Assembly: GCF_003352005.1 (NCBI RefSeq) | Contig: NZ_CP024848.1 | Location: 443,001-507,000 of the forward strand | Direction of reading: 5' to 3' | Length of the DNA stretch: 64,000 nucleotides | Origin: Oceanobacillus zhaokaii | Lineage (GTDB): Bacteria > Bacillota > Bacilli > Bacillales > Amphibacillaceae | Part shown: positions 43,215 to 51,603 of the stretch, piece by piece | Numbering within the stretch: the first letter of the stretch is position 1 | Layout of the letters: each line of letters opens with the position of its first letter | The notes under the pieces: model-generated | Database searches by the model: none | Told to the model about the DNA's origin: nothing | What the model saw: only the letters and a program-made list of their open reading frames with translations | Program-made: the position numbers and the translations under genes

Positions 43215-43247
43215 AAACTGTGGATAAAATTTTGCTATCCACAGTTT
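43215..43247 (+). terminator. Terminator after the MBL hydrolase gene
   Basis: A perfect 12-bp stem AAACTGTGGATA/TATCCACAGTTT with a 9-base loop sits between convergent genes and ends in a short T run. Confidence 0.78.
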
Positions 43248-43296
43248 TGAATGTGGTATTTTAAAAAAAGATATCCAATTGTAGATAATAAAATAA

Positions 43297-43692
43297 CTAT
43301 TTGGTATAATTTAGCTCCCAGGATATTCCGTTTCTATCTTTTACAATTGCATGTTTGGCACCCCAGAAGGTATCCTGTAATTCCATCTTTACTTCGCCAT
43401 CTGCTGCAAGAGTATTGTAAACTTGGGTGATTTCTTCTTCACTTTCAAGATCTGGACCAAGTAATAGGTTGCTATCTTTAGCAGGTTCGCTACCGAGTAT
43501 ATCTGCAAAGTATAAAATACAATGTTCATTAATATGCAATTCGGCGTGAATATATTTGCCTTCATGGCCTTTGAACATGTCAATGCCATCAGCTAACTGC
43601 GTATTTTTAATTTCCCCGCCGAATACTTGCTGATAATAAGTGACCTCTTCTTTACAATTTTCGATTCGAATATGCGGTACAATTCGTTTCAA
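43297..43692 (-). CDS. VOC-family protein (PhnB-like glyoxalase)
   Basis: A 131-residue vicinal-oxygen-chelate protein. It begins IVPHIRIENCKEEVTYYQQVFGG, continues with HAELHINEHCILYFAD and ends FWGAKHAIVKDRNGISWELNY, the typical PhnB/glyoxalase-like arrangement of two babbb units. The reaction is not readable. The start is TTG with GGAGGGG upstream. Confidence 0.8.
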   Translation of the reverse strand: MKRIVPHIRIENCKEEVTYYQQVFGGEIKNTQLADGIDMFKGHEGKYIHAELHINEHCILYFADILGSEPAKDSNLLLGPDLESEEEITQVYNTLAADGEVKMELQDTFWGAKHAIVKDRNGISWELNYTK

Positions 43693-43854
43693 TTTAAGCC
43701 CCTCCTGTTTAGTTAACTAATTTCCCTATATAATTAATGATACATAGCAAATGTTGAAAAAGCGAACCTTAAGTATTAGACATATTTCTCGTTTTCCAGA
43801 TGACTTATACATATAGATAGTTCTGGCTTAAGACGGATAATGGAGGAATTTAAT

Positions 43855-45549
43855 ATGGTAAAGAAAATATTGTACGTTATTATACCGATAGTCCTTATTT
43901 TTATAATTGGTGACCAATTAATAACAAATGACGACGAGGGGAGTATCAATGATAATGAACAAGCTGAGATGAATTATGATTATGTACTACCCGAACCGGG
44001 TCATACGAAAAAGACCGTCGAAAATAAAATTATTAAAATCTTTGCACAGGCTGAAAAAGGAAAAATCCCTATGGTGCCTTTCATTCTTGGCGAAGCAACA
44101 GTGCAGGAAGTAACGTCCAAATGGGAGGAGCCAGAAACTACAATTGAAGCAGAAGGCAAGGACTATTCTGAATACCCATCCAAGCATGTCCATATTGGGT
44201 ATCAACAAGATCGGATTGTTGATTTACGTTCATACGACGAAAAAGTACTTTCGGATATCTCTCTTAATGATATCGAGCAGACGAAGGGGGAAGCCGATGA
44301 TATTCGTTATTACCGAGACGATGCATTTGATCAGATTATCCTTATTTATGATGTGAACAAGAATTTTCAATTGAAGCTAGTTTTCCCCATTCCCACCGAT
44401 GATAATCCCAACCCATTTATTCATCATATTTCACTCGTTACTTTAGCTGATATCAATCTATTAGTACTTAATGAGAAAATAAAAAATATGAGCTTGGATG
44501 ATAAGATTGGACAAATGCTTTTTGGCGGAATTTCTGGTACGTCGATGTCAGCTGAAACGAAAAGTTTAATAACAGAATATAAGATTGGCGGAATTATTTT
44601 ATACGCAGATAATATGGGAAATCCTAAGCAGACAGTGGATTTAATCAATCAATTACGTAAGGAAAACAGCGGAAATACATTTCCGATGTTTATTGGTACT
44701 GATCAAGAAGGGGGAGATATTTCTAGACTGCCAGGAGATTTAGTTTCTCCTCCTAAAGCTAACGAGATTGGGGCACAAAATGATTCAGAGTCTGCGTTTG
44801 AGATTGGTGAATTACTTGCATGGCAGCTTCAAGCATATGGTTTCAATCTTAATTTCGCTCCGGTATTAGATGTAAATAGTAATCCAGATAATCCAATAAT
44901 TGGCGAACGATCGTTTAGTGATGATGCTGATATTGTGAGTGAGCTTGGAACGTTAACAATGAAGGGGCTTCAGTCGCAGCAGGTAATTCCGGTTATTAAA
45001 CATTTCCCTGGGCATGGTGATACGTCTGTTGATTCTCATTTAGAATTACCAATTGTCGACAAAAGTCTTGATGATCTTAAGGAGCTTGAATTAGTTCCAT
45101 TCGAATATGCAATAAAAAACGGGGCAGACGTCATCATGACTGCACATATTTTATTACCAGAACTAGATCCCGATTATCCATCCTCGATGTCTAAAGAAGT
45201 GGTAACAGGACTGCTGCGTGAACAGCTGCATTATCATGGGGTTATTATAACCGATGATATGACAATGGAGGGGATTACCGATCATTATGAAATTGGTTCT
45301 GCATCGGTTGAAGCGGTGAAGGCAGGAAATGATATTATCATGATTGCACACGAGTACCAAAATATCGTCTCGGCTTTTAATGCGATTAAAGAAGCGGTAG
45401 AAAATGGAGAAATTTCCGAGGAACGAATTGATGAGAGCGTACGTCGAATCATTGAATTAAAGCAGGAATATAAATTAAATGACGAAAGGATTACCCCACT
45501 TAATCTTGAAAAGCTCAATGAAGCTGCTGAATCAATTCTTGAGGGATGA
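43855..45549 (+). CDS. DUF4309-like domain fused to GH3 beta-N-acetylhexosaminidase
   Basis: A 564-residue protein. A single N-terminal hydrophobic helix (ILYVIIPIVLIFII) anchors or exports it. Residues ~45-190 match the DUF4309/YjgB pattern (PFILGEATVQEVTSKWEEPETT, VDLRSYDEKV, GEADDIRYYRDDAFDQIILIY as landmarks). Residues ~210-545 are a GH3 domain with GTDQEGGDISR, KHFPGHGDTSVDSH (the NagZ His/Asp motif) and IITDDMTMEGI. NagZ-type enzymes release N-acetylglucosamine from peptidoglycan fragments. ATG 43855 follows TGGAGG. The fusion is unusual to my knowledge. Confidence 0.83.
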   Translation: MVKKILYVIIPIVLIFIIGDQLITNDDEGSINDNEQAEMNYDYVLPEPGHTKKTVENKIIKIFAQAEKGKIPMVPFILGEATVQEVTSKWEEPETTIEAEGKDYSEYPSKHVHIGYQQDRIVDLRSYDEKVLSDISLNDIEQTKGEADDIRYYRDDAFDQIILIYDVNKNFQLKLVFPIPTDDNPNPFIHHISLVTLADINLLVLNEKIKNMSLDDKIGQMLFGGISGTSMSAETKSLITEYKIGGIILYADNMGNPKQTVDLINQLRKENSGNTFPMFIGTDQEGGDISRLPGDLVSPPKANEIGAQNDSESAFEIGELLAWQLQAYGFNLNFAPVLDVNSNPDNPIIGERSFSDDADIVSELGTLTMKGLQSQQVIPVIKHFPGHGDTSVDSHLELPIVDKSLDDLKELELVPFEYAIKNGADVIMTAHILLPELDPDYPSSMSKEVVTGLLREQLHYHGVIITDDMTMEGITDHYEIGSASVEAVKAGNDIIMIAHEYQNIVSAFNAIKEAVENGEISEERIDESVRRIIELKQEYKLNDERITPLNLEKLNEAAESILEG

Positions 45550-45574
45550 ACATTCGCCTTCAAACGCTCCATTT

Positions 45575-45608
45575 ATTCCTCTAAGTAATATATATTACTT
45601 AGAGGAAT
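45575..45608. terminator. Palindromic hairpin between the GH3 and exoA genes
   Basis: ATTCCTCTAAGTAATAT is followed by its exact complement, giving a 34-base perfect palindrome between the two convergent genes. There is no long T run, but the position suits a bidirectional terminator. Confidence 0.65.
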
Positions 45609-45641
45609 ATGAATGGAGTATGAACAACTGCTCACATTCAA

Positions 45642-46394
45642 TCAATCTATTTCAAGCATAATTGGGCAATGATCGCTGCCGAGAATCTGTGAATGTACTT
45701 GCGAATCAATTAAACGATTTGTTAGTCTTTCCGAAACAATAAAATAATCAATGCGCCAGCCGATATTTCGTTCACGAATGGTCTTCATATAAGACCACCA
45801 TGTATATATATCTTTCTTATCTGGATAAAAATAGCGTAAACTGTCGACGAATCCTGATTCCAATAACTTTGTCATTTTCCCACGTTCTTCTGGAGTGAAC
45901 CCAGAGTTTCCGTAGTTTGATTTATAATTTTTTATATCAATTTCTTGATGTGCAACATTCAAATCTCCGCAATAAATGATTGGTTTAATTGCATCCAATT
46001 CTTTTAGGTAGAGAGCGAGTGCATCCTCCCATTCCAAACGATAACCGAGTCTTGTTAAATCACGTTTCGCGTTGGGGGTATAAACATTTACTAAATAGAA
46101 ATCTTCATATTCCAGCGTTATAATACGTCCCTCATCCTGCGTTTCTTCAATGCCAACACCATACTTTACTGAAAGAGGCTTCTTTTTTGTAAAGACAGCA
46201 GTGCCAGAATATCCCTTTCGTTCGGCATAATTCCAATATTGATAATAGCCTTCCAAATCCAACTCGATTTGACCAGCTTGTAATTTTGATTCTTGAATAC
46301 AAAATATATCTGCATCCACTTCATGAAAATAATCTAAAAATCCCTTTCGTACACATGCACGAATTCCATTTACATTCCAAGATACTAGTTTCAT
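45642..46394 (-). CDS. exoA: Exodeoxyribonuclease III / AP endonuclease
   Basis: A 250-residue repair nuclease that cuts 5' of abasic sites and digests 3' ends. Active-site blocks are all present: SWNVNGIRA at the start, the metal-binding Glu in FCIQESKLQ near residue 35, VNVYTPNAKRDL near residue 100, the catalytic YCGDLNVAHQEID near residue 140, WRIDYFIVS near residue 220 and the C-terminal SDHCPIMLEI. AGGTG lies upstream of the ATG. Single gene. Confidence 0.95.
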   Translation of the reverse strand: MKLVSWNVNGIRACVRKGFLDYFHEVDADIFCIQESKLQAGQIELDLEGYYQYWNYAERKGYSGTAVFTKKKPLSVKYGVGIEETQDEGRIITLEYEDFYLVNVYTPNAKRDLTRLGYRLEWEDALALYLKELDAIKPIIYCGDLNVAHQEIDIKNYKSNYGNSGFTPEERGKMTKLLESGFVDSLRYFYPDKKDIYTWWSYMKTIRERNIGWRIDYFIVSERLTNRLIDSQVHSQILGSDHCPIMLEID

Positions 46395-46494
46395 TAAAAT
46401 GGTTTCACCTCAAAAAAATTAATATATTCATTCTACCATATAAGGGTTGATCATTTGCTTATCACTAAGCAATAGATGTAATGAGTAGTTGATG

Positions 46495-46675
46495 TAAAGT
46501 GTGAACTAGTGATCATGGGCTAAGGCTCTCGGACCAGTCGCTCCAGAAATACACTATGCGCACCTTAGGGGAGCTGGTGAGCCTTCTCGTGCTTGCGCAC
46601 TTCGAAGTCTCACCTAGGCTCTTCTTCCCGCAGGAGTCTCTGTGTATTTCTTCCGCTGAGGATTGTGCAGTTATC
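46495..46675 (+). repeat. Dispersed intergenic repeat, full copy
   Basis: It begins AAGTGTGAACTAG, continues CTCGGACCAGTCGCTCCAGA, then AATACACTATGCGCACCTTA, GGGGAGCTGGTGAGCC, GAAGTCTCACCTAGGCTCTT, CCCGCAGGAGTCT and ends GTGTATTTCTTCCGCTGAGG. The order of blocks is the same as in the copy at 14831. Confidence 0.8.
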
Positions 46676-46907
46676 TTCTTTATAAGATATGGCTATATTA
46701 CCTCTTTTATCGCCGTTGCTTGTTGCGGAGGACAGGAGACAAAGCAACAGCTGAAGATCCATCGGAAGTGGTCTTCTTCCGATGGAGCAGACTGCGTCGC
46801 CCTATGGGTGGGAAACTGTCCGTAGCGGAAATCAACTTTTCACTACACTTAGTTCGCAGTTTATCTAAAACAACTAACCATACGAAATGAACTTTAAAAA
46901 AATTCCC

Positions 46908-46937
46908 TTGACACAAAGAGTGTATTAAACATATAAT
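46908..46937 (+). promoter_or_regulatory. Sigma-A promoter of the GntR/ABC operon
   Basis: Perfect TTGACA (46908-46913) and TATAAT (46932-46937) with an 18-bp spacer. The first GntR-type inverted repeat overlaps its -10 box. Confidence 0.75.
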
Positions 46938-47045
46938 ACATTCAGAAGCGTATCACATCATTAATACACATTTTTTTGTGTTAAGTGTATTAAGGGGTTA
47001 ATACAGTGTTTTTTTTACAATTAGTGTATTAATCATCTGATACAC
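46921..47045 (+). promoter_or_regulatory. Array of GntR (YtrA-type) operators
   Basis: Three inverted repeats share the half site TGTATTA: TGTATTA-N6-TAATACA (46921-46940), TGTATTAA-N4-TTAATACA (46986-47005) and GTGTAT-N10-ATACAC (47024-47045). A further TTAATACAC half site lies near 46962. Together they cover the -10 box and the leader. Confidence 0.8.
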
Positions 47046-47078
47046 AATGCAACTAAGAGAAGGAAAGGAGTCGTTGCT

Positions 47079-47450
47079 ATGAACGTGAACTTAAATAAGC
47101 GCGAGCCTGTTTATGTCCAAGTTATTCGGCATTTTAAGGAACAAATTGCAACGAGGAGCCTCGAACCGGGGCAAGAAATTCCATCAAGAAGAGAATTGGC
47201 GAACCAGCTAAAGATTAATCCGAATACGGCGCAGCGAGCATATAAGGAAATGGAGGAACAGGGATTGATTTATACCGAGGGAAATAGCCCAAGTAAAATC
47301 ACAAAGGATAAGAAAATTTTAGGCAAAGTGAGGGAGGAACTGATTGAGCAGGCAATTGATTCCTTTATTGCTGCGATTCGGCCAATCGATGTTCCACTCG
47401 ATGAAGTTGTCGGATTAATCCAGGAGAAATATAGGGGGGATAAAGAATGA
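47079..47450 (+). CDS. GntR-family regulator, YtrA subfamily
   Basis: A 123-residue repressor. The winged helix reads VQVIRHFKEQIATRSLEPGQEIPSRRELANQLKINPNTAQRAYKEMEEQGLIYTEGN (landmark, residues 12-68), followed by only a short helical dimerisation tail, the mark of the YtrA subfamily. Relatives repress ABC operons induced by cell-wall antibiotics. AAAGGAG precedes the ATG. It is the first gene of a four-gene operon with operators just upstream. Overlaps the ATPase start by four bases. Confidence 0.9.
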   Translation: MNVNLNKREPVYVQVIRHFKEQIATRSLEPGQEIPSRRELANQLKINPNTAQRAYKEMEEQGLIYTEGNSPSKITKDKKILGKVREELIEQAIDSFIAAIRPIDVPLDEVVGLIQEKYRGDKE

Positions 47451-48136
47451 TCGAAGTAAAAGAATTGAAGAAAAGGTTTGGCCGCAAGCAAATATTAAAT
47501 GGCGTTTCCTTTACTGCGAATAAGGGTGAGATAACATGCCTGATTGGTATCAATGGTGTTGGGAAAACAACGATACTAAAGGGAATAATGAATTTAACGC
47601 CGATGAATAGCGGGCAAATTCTAATCGATGGCAAGAAGTTGAACAAGGATACGTATGAAAAGATTACCTTTATTCCCGACGCAATAACAATGATACCGAG
47701 TATGACAATAGCGGAAGCAATGCAGTTTATGCAGGACTATTACAAGAGCTGGAATCAGGCACGTGCAACAGAATTGTTGAGCTTCTTTAAATTGAAACAA
47801 GAGGAAAAAATCTCAAGTCTATCTAAAGGAAACACGGCGAAAGTGAATTTACTGCTCGGTCTTGCACTTGATGTGGATTATCTGTTGATGGATGAACCAT
47901 TTTCGGGAATAGATATATTTAGCAGAGAACAGATTGCCGATGTTTTTACTAGTCATTTAGTGGAAGATAGAGGTGTAATTATTACGACACATGAGATAAA
48001 TGATATCGAGCACCTAATTGATAAAGTAGTCTTAATTGATAATGGAATTGTTTTAAAAGAATTTAGTACAGAAGAAATGCGCGAAGACGAAGGGAAATCC
48101 GTTGTCGATGTGATGAGGGAGGTTTATCGAGGATGA
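47447..48136 (+). CDS. ABC transporter ATP-binding protein (YtrB-like)
   Basis: A 229-residue ATPase. Walker A is LIGINGVGKTTILKG near residue 33, the signature is degenerate, SSLSKGNTAKVNLLLGLAL instead of LSGGQ, and Walker B is YLLMDEPFSGID near residue 145 with TTHEINDIEH as the switch. LSKG in place of LSGG is usual in the YtrB branch. It pairs with the following permease. The likely role is export or sensing in the envelope-stress group of ABC systems. Confidence 0.87.
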   Translation: MIEVKELKKRFGRKQILNGVSFTANKGEITCLIGINGVGKTTILKGIMNLTPMNSGQILIDGKKLNKDTYEKITFIPDAITMIPSMTIAEAMQFMQDYYKSWNQARATELLSFFKLKQEEKISSLSKGNTAKVNLLLGLALDVDYLLMDEPFSGIDIFSREQIADVFTSHLVEDRGVIITTHEINDIEHLIDKVVLIDNGIVLKEFSTEEMREDEGKSVVDVMREVYRG

Positions 48137-48966
48137 AGAGTTATTTGAAATTAGTTAACTTTGAAATCAGCAGGTTTATGAAAATTTACCTTGTGCTGAT
48201 CGGAATTACGATTTTGTCACAGCTTATTGGTGTCATTGTAGTGGCAAAAAACTATGTAGCGAATGCAAATGAGGTTATTTACGTAGATTCAATGCCATTG
48301 GAGCAGTTTATTGAACAATACGGAAAGATGAATATGACGGCAGTTGTGGAAACTCTCTGGTTTGCTGGACCAATTGCATTATGTGCTGCAGCATTAATCT
48401 TTTATATCTTCTTTATTTGGTACCGTGATTGGGTCGGAAAGAACACGTTTATATATCGTTTGTTTATGTTGCCAACTGCAAGATTAAATGTTCTATTATC
48501 AAAAGCTACTGCAATATTTTTAATGGTGTTAGGTTTAATATCCATTCAATTAATCTTATTGCCAATTGGAAGCATGCTGCTTAAGTGGAATGTTTCCATG
48601 GACTTTAGAGCAGATATGACCATTAGGGAGATTATCAATAACTCTCATTATTTATTTATTTTGATTCCAGACTCATTTATTCAATTTGTTATTAATTACG
48701 GGATTGGCTTCATGGTTGTTTTTGTTCTGTTTACAGCTATTTTAATGGAAAGAAGCTTTCGTTGGAGCGGCATTCTACTCGGAATTGTTTATTGTGTGAT
48801 AGCGGCGGTTGTATTCCTGGCACCTTTTATCTATGAGATTGGTTTCCAAGCAAGTTTCTTTTATCCAATGGAATTACTCGTAATTGAGACTATTCTAGGA
48901 ATGCTAGTTATCGCTATGTCCATTTTGATAAGCAGTTTCTTACTAAATAAGAAAGTTAGCGTGTAA
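48133..48966 (+). CDS. ABC-2-like membrane permease
   Basis: A 277-residue protein with six to seven predicted helices, the first at LVLIGITILSQLIGVIVVA, others near IALCAAALIFYIFFIW, AIFLMVLGLISIQLILL, FMVVFVLFTAIL, WSGILLGIVYCVIAAVVFLA and LVIETILGMLVIAMSILI. The WYRDWVGKNTFIYRLFMLPTARLN loop is typical of the YtrC-like permeases. It overlaps the ATPase gene by four bases. Substrate not readable. Confidence 0.82.
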   Translation: MKSYLKLVNFEISRFMKIYLVLIGITILSQLIGVIVVAKNYVANANEVIYVDSMPLEQFIEQYGKMNMTAVVETLWFAGPIALCAAALIFYIFFIWYRDWVGKNTFIYRLFMLPTARLNVLLSKATAIFLMVLGLISIQLILLPIGSMLLKWNVSMDFRADMTIREIINNSHYLFILIPDSFIQFVINYGIGFMVVFVLFTAILMERSFRWSGILLGIVYCVIAAVVFLAPFIYEIGFQASFFYPMELLVIETILGMLVIAMSILISSFLLNKKVSV

Positions 48967-48985
48967 AAGGAAGGGAGAGAAAATA

Positions 48986-50227
48986 ATGCGTTATTGGAAG
49001 TCTATTTCTGTCATTGTAGTTATCGTTTTAACGTTAGGAACGTTTTTTATTCAAGCAGCTTTTGCAGGTAATGAGAACCCGGAATTTACCATTACGAAAA
49101 AGAGCGGGGACGAAACAGTATTTAAAAATCTTGCGCTGCTAAGTAATTATCAAATGGCTGATTTAATGATTAGTACAGAAGGAAGCAAGTATCAGGAAGA
49201 ATTGTCTTATATTGATCTTATCGTTGGAAATTACACGAATCCGAAAATTAAACAACTTCAAGCAGAATATCGCAGCTTCATGCGTGGAAAGGGAGATATT
49301 TTGGGACTGTATGAGGATGAGACATCATTAGCTTCTGCAGAAGTAAAGTTCAATTTTCACCGTGGTGAGGCAAATGATTTTTCCTTTGATATTGATGTGT
49401 TAGATAAAGAAACGAATGAGAAGACTTCATTTACATTAGATGTACCAGAAAAGAATAAATATAATTATGTGTATATCGAGGATGTACGGTTAGTAGAGAA
49501 CGTAATGAAGGTGACGACTTATAATTCTATCCAGGAAAGTGAATCTAGTTATGGAGAGATGCATATTTATCACTTCAATCTAATAGAGCAAAAACTCGAG
49601 AAGGATGAGATTATCGAAACAGAGAAAGAGAAAATGAATGGGAAGTTGGATCATGTACGGTTAATTAATGATTATGATGAACTTGGTGGAGAGGAATATC
49701 TAGTGTTTGAAATACAATACGTGGAGGATGTCGATCCAGCAGATGAAGATTTACATTCAGAATATTATCCTGAATATATTGGAAGTGAGATTTCGATCTA
49801 TAATCTTGAAACAAGTGAACAGAAAAAGGTAGAATTACCTGATGAAGCAGAGCAATCTTTGAAGCGAATCAAGGATACGGCCGGTGGGATTTATGTCCAT
49901 AATTCTAAGCTTTATTTTATCGAAGTGACTGACGCAGGTATGAAAATAATGGGTTACAATCTTGAAAGTGGCGAGATTGAAAGTAAGCATTCTGTTGAAA
50001 TCTCAAAAGCAGATATGGATATGCAAATGAGTTGGCCAATATTTAAAATAAAAGATGATAAATTATATGTTGTCAACGACGTTATTAATCGTGATACACA
50101 GACACCGATAATTGTAGCAGATTTAGCTACAGGCGATAAAATAGCGGAAGGATCCGTGGAAGCTAAGCATCAAGATAAGGACAAGGAAATTTATAATGTG
50201 AATGTTTATGATTTAGTGATTGAGTAA
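48986..50227 (+). CDS. Exported protein of unknown function in the ytr-like operon
   Basis: A 413-residue protein. Residues 1-28 are a signal peptide (basic MRYWK, hydrophobic ISVIVVIVLTLGTFFIQ, cleavage after AFA), and the mature part starts GNENPEF. The rest is soluble and beta-rich with acidic, lysine-rich strands (IYNLETSEQKKVELPDE, VYVHNSKLYFIEV and similar), which resemble a beta-propeller. I recognise no enzyme motif. GGAAGGGAGAG precedes the ATG. It is the last gene of the operon, 19 bases after the permease, so it may be the extracellular partner. Confidence 0.7.
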   Translation: MRYWKSISVIVVIVLTLGTFFIQAAFAGNENPEFTITKKSGDETVFKNLALLSNYQMADLMISTEGSKYQEELSYIDLIVGNYTNPKIKQLQAEYRSFMRGKGDILGLYEDETSLASAEVKFNFHRGEANDFSFDIDVLDKETNEKTSFTLDVPEKNKYNYVYIEDVRLVENVMKVTTYNSIQESESSYGEMHIYHFNLIEQKLEKDEIIETEKEKMNGKLDHVRLINDYDELGGEEYLVFEIQYVEDVDPADEDLHSEYYPEYIGSEISIYNLETSEQKKVELPDEAEQSLKRIKDTAGGIYVHNSKLYFIEVTDAGMKIMGYNLESGEIESKHSVEISKADMDMQMSWPIFKIKDDKLYVVNDVINRDTQTPIIVADLATGDKIAEGSVEAKHQDKDKEIYNVNVYDLVIE

Positions 50228-50471
50228 TCAGGAACTACGATTTTTACGAATGGGTTTGGAGCTGACTATCGACTCCAGACCTATCCTTATAGATTATTGT
50301 ATTAGGAACAAATATCTTATGTTTTGCATACAATTTATTATAAGTTCTAAATCTCACTTCACATGTGAGGATTAAAAAAGTAAAAGCAAATATTGATATC
50401 ACTCCTTTTATTCTTTGAGACTGTAATTATATATTATCGATTATTGCATTTATTCCAGGGGAGATAAGTAA

Positions 50472-50558
50472 ATGTGTGAATGCAGTAGGGATATGGACTA
50501 TACAGAAAGCGGCTGCACGGAATATAAATATATAGAATCTAGACAAGACTTGACTTAG
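50472..50558 (+). CDS. Possible 28-residue cysteine-containing peptide
   Basis: GGGGAGA lies 7 bases before ATG 50472. The frame encodes MCECSRDMDYTESGC and continues to a TAG at 50558, with three cysteines in the first 15 residues and a polar tail. A strong terminator follows 40 bases later, so a short transcript is plausible. No family is recognised, and codon evidence is too thin to be sure it is translated. Confidence 0.3.
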   Translation: MCECSRDMDYTESGCTEYKYIESRQDLT

Positions 50559-50599
50559 ATTTAGATTATCCTTACAACCCATGATTCGCTCTTTTATTA

Positions 50600-50633
50600 G
50601 AAAGCCACCTGATCACTGGCTTTCCTTTTTTTT
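50600..50633 (+). terminator. Rho-independent terminator
   Basis: GAAAGCCA/TGGCTTTC with a 9-base loop and a run of eight T. The transcript it ends is uncertain: either read-through from the ABC operon or the small ORF at 50472. Confidence 0.82.
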
Positions 50634-50690
50634 GTGCAGTGTCTGTCACTTCCCGAGTTTTGCTAAATCCTGTCGAAAATATAACAGGCA
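50634..50690. repeat. REP-like GTGACAGACAC element
   Basis: The reverse strand reads TTCGACAGGATTTAGCAAAACTCGGGAAGTGACAGACAC in outline. The TTCGACA, CGGG and GTGACAG blocks match 37784-37823. Confidence 0.5.
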
Positions 50691-50808
50691 AAGCTACTTA
50701 AGAGCTCGCCTGTTTTGTATGTTGTAAGAGAAAATTATAGAATGTTTATAAACGGAAAAGTGGCTGATATTTGATAAACATCCCACACGCATGTAATATG
50801 AAATCAAG

Positions 50809-51603
50809 CTACCCTCGGACTCCGACCTCAATACTACCTTGAACAAGCTTCCTAACTTCCTCATCCTGCCCTTGATTAAATAAATCAACAATTCTACTGC
50901 CAACAATAACACCGTCGCAATGGGCACTAAGCTCCTGTGCCTGCTCAACACTTGAAACACCGAATCCTGCCAGAACAGGAACAGGGCTATTTTCTTTCAA
51001 TACATCTAAATATGCTTTTACATTCTCGTCATGTGTCTGTCTCGCGCCAGTTGTTCCCATTACGGAAACCGCATATAGGAAGCCTTCTGAACGTTTGGCT
51101 ATTTCAATCATTCGCCCTTTCGGACTTGTCATTGCAACTAAGCGGATGAAGGCGATAGAATGCTTCTGTAATAATTCAGCAATCATTTCTTCTTCTTCCA
51201 TTGGTAAATCCGGAATAATAATGCCATCAACACCAGATTTTTCGCAGTCTGCAGCAAACTTTTCCATCCCATAGCTATAAATTGGATTTAAATAGGTCAT
51301 TAAAATAATTGGCACCGGGGAGCTTGACGCTTTAAAATTCCGTAATTGACTGAGTACGGCTTTCAAGCTTGTGCCATTTGCTAATGCGCGTTGTCCTGCT
51401 GCTTGAATCGTTGGTCCATCAGCAATCGGATCCGAGAAAGGAATCCCGAGCTCAACGGCAGCAACTCCGCTTTTTGCTAAAAAATCAATTCTGTCCTCTA
51501 AATTATCGAGACCGCCATCACCAGCCATAATATAAGGGATAAATAATCTCTGTCCTGCTGATTGTTTTTCTTGAAAGCTGTATTCGATTCTTTCTTTACC
51601 CAT
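50809..51603 (-). CDS. trpA: Tryptophan synthase alpha subunit
   Basis: Cleaves indole-3-glycerol phosphate to indole, which is channelled to TrpB. The 264-residue barrel contains LGIPFSDPIADGPTIQAAGQRAL near residue 50 (landmark), with the catalytic Asp of PDLPMEEEEM near residue 130, Glu/Asp residues intact, and the phosphate loop VLAGFGVSSVEQA near residue 210. It starts directly at the trpB stop. Last gene of the trp operon. Confidence 0.95.
   Translation of the reverse strand: MGKERIEYSFQEKQSAGQRLFIPYIMAGDGGLDNLEDRIDFLAKSGVAAVELGIPFSDPIADGPTIQAAGQRALANGTSLKAVLSQLRNFKASSSPVPIILMTYLNPIYSYGMEKFAADCEKSGVDGIIIPDLPMEEEEMIAELLQKHSIAFIRLVAMTSPKGRMIEIAKRSEGFLYAVSVMGTTGARQTHDENVKAYLDVLKENSPVPVLAGFGVSSVEQAQELSAHCDGVIVGSRIVDLFNQGQDEEVRKLVQGSIEVGVRG

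Larger units (their letters stand above)
46395..47078. other. Intergenic region of 684 bp
   Basis: It holds the exoA promoter side, a full dispersed repeat (46495-46675), a second repeat-like stretch ending tccgtagcggaaatcaacttttcact (46735-46845) that I recall as common wording in Bacillaceae intergenic DNA, and the promoter/operator array of the GntR operon (46908-47045). No gene is supported. Confidence 0.55.
50228..50808. other. Intergenic region of 581 bp
   Basis: It contains a weak stem after the operon (50253-50281), a short open frame with a good ribosome site (50472-50558), a strong terminator (50600-50633) and a REP-like element (50634-50690). No other gene was recognised. Confidence 0.5.

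Noticed and set aside
46556..46916. Open frames on both strands upstream of the GntR operon
   Set aside because: They lie in repeat DNA and run into the promoter. No ribosome sites or family similarity.
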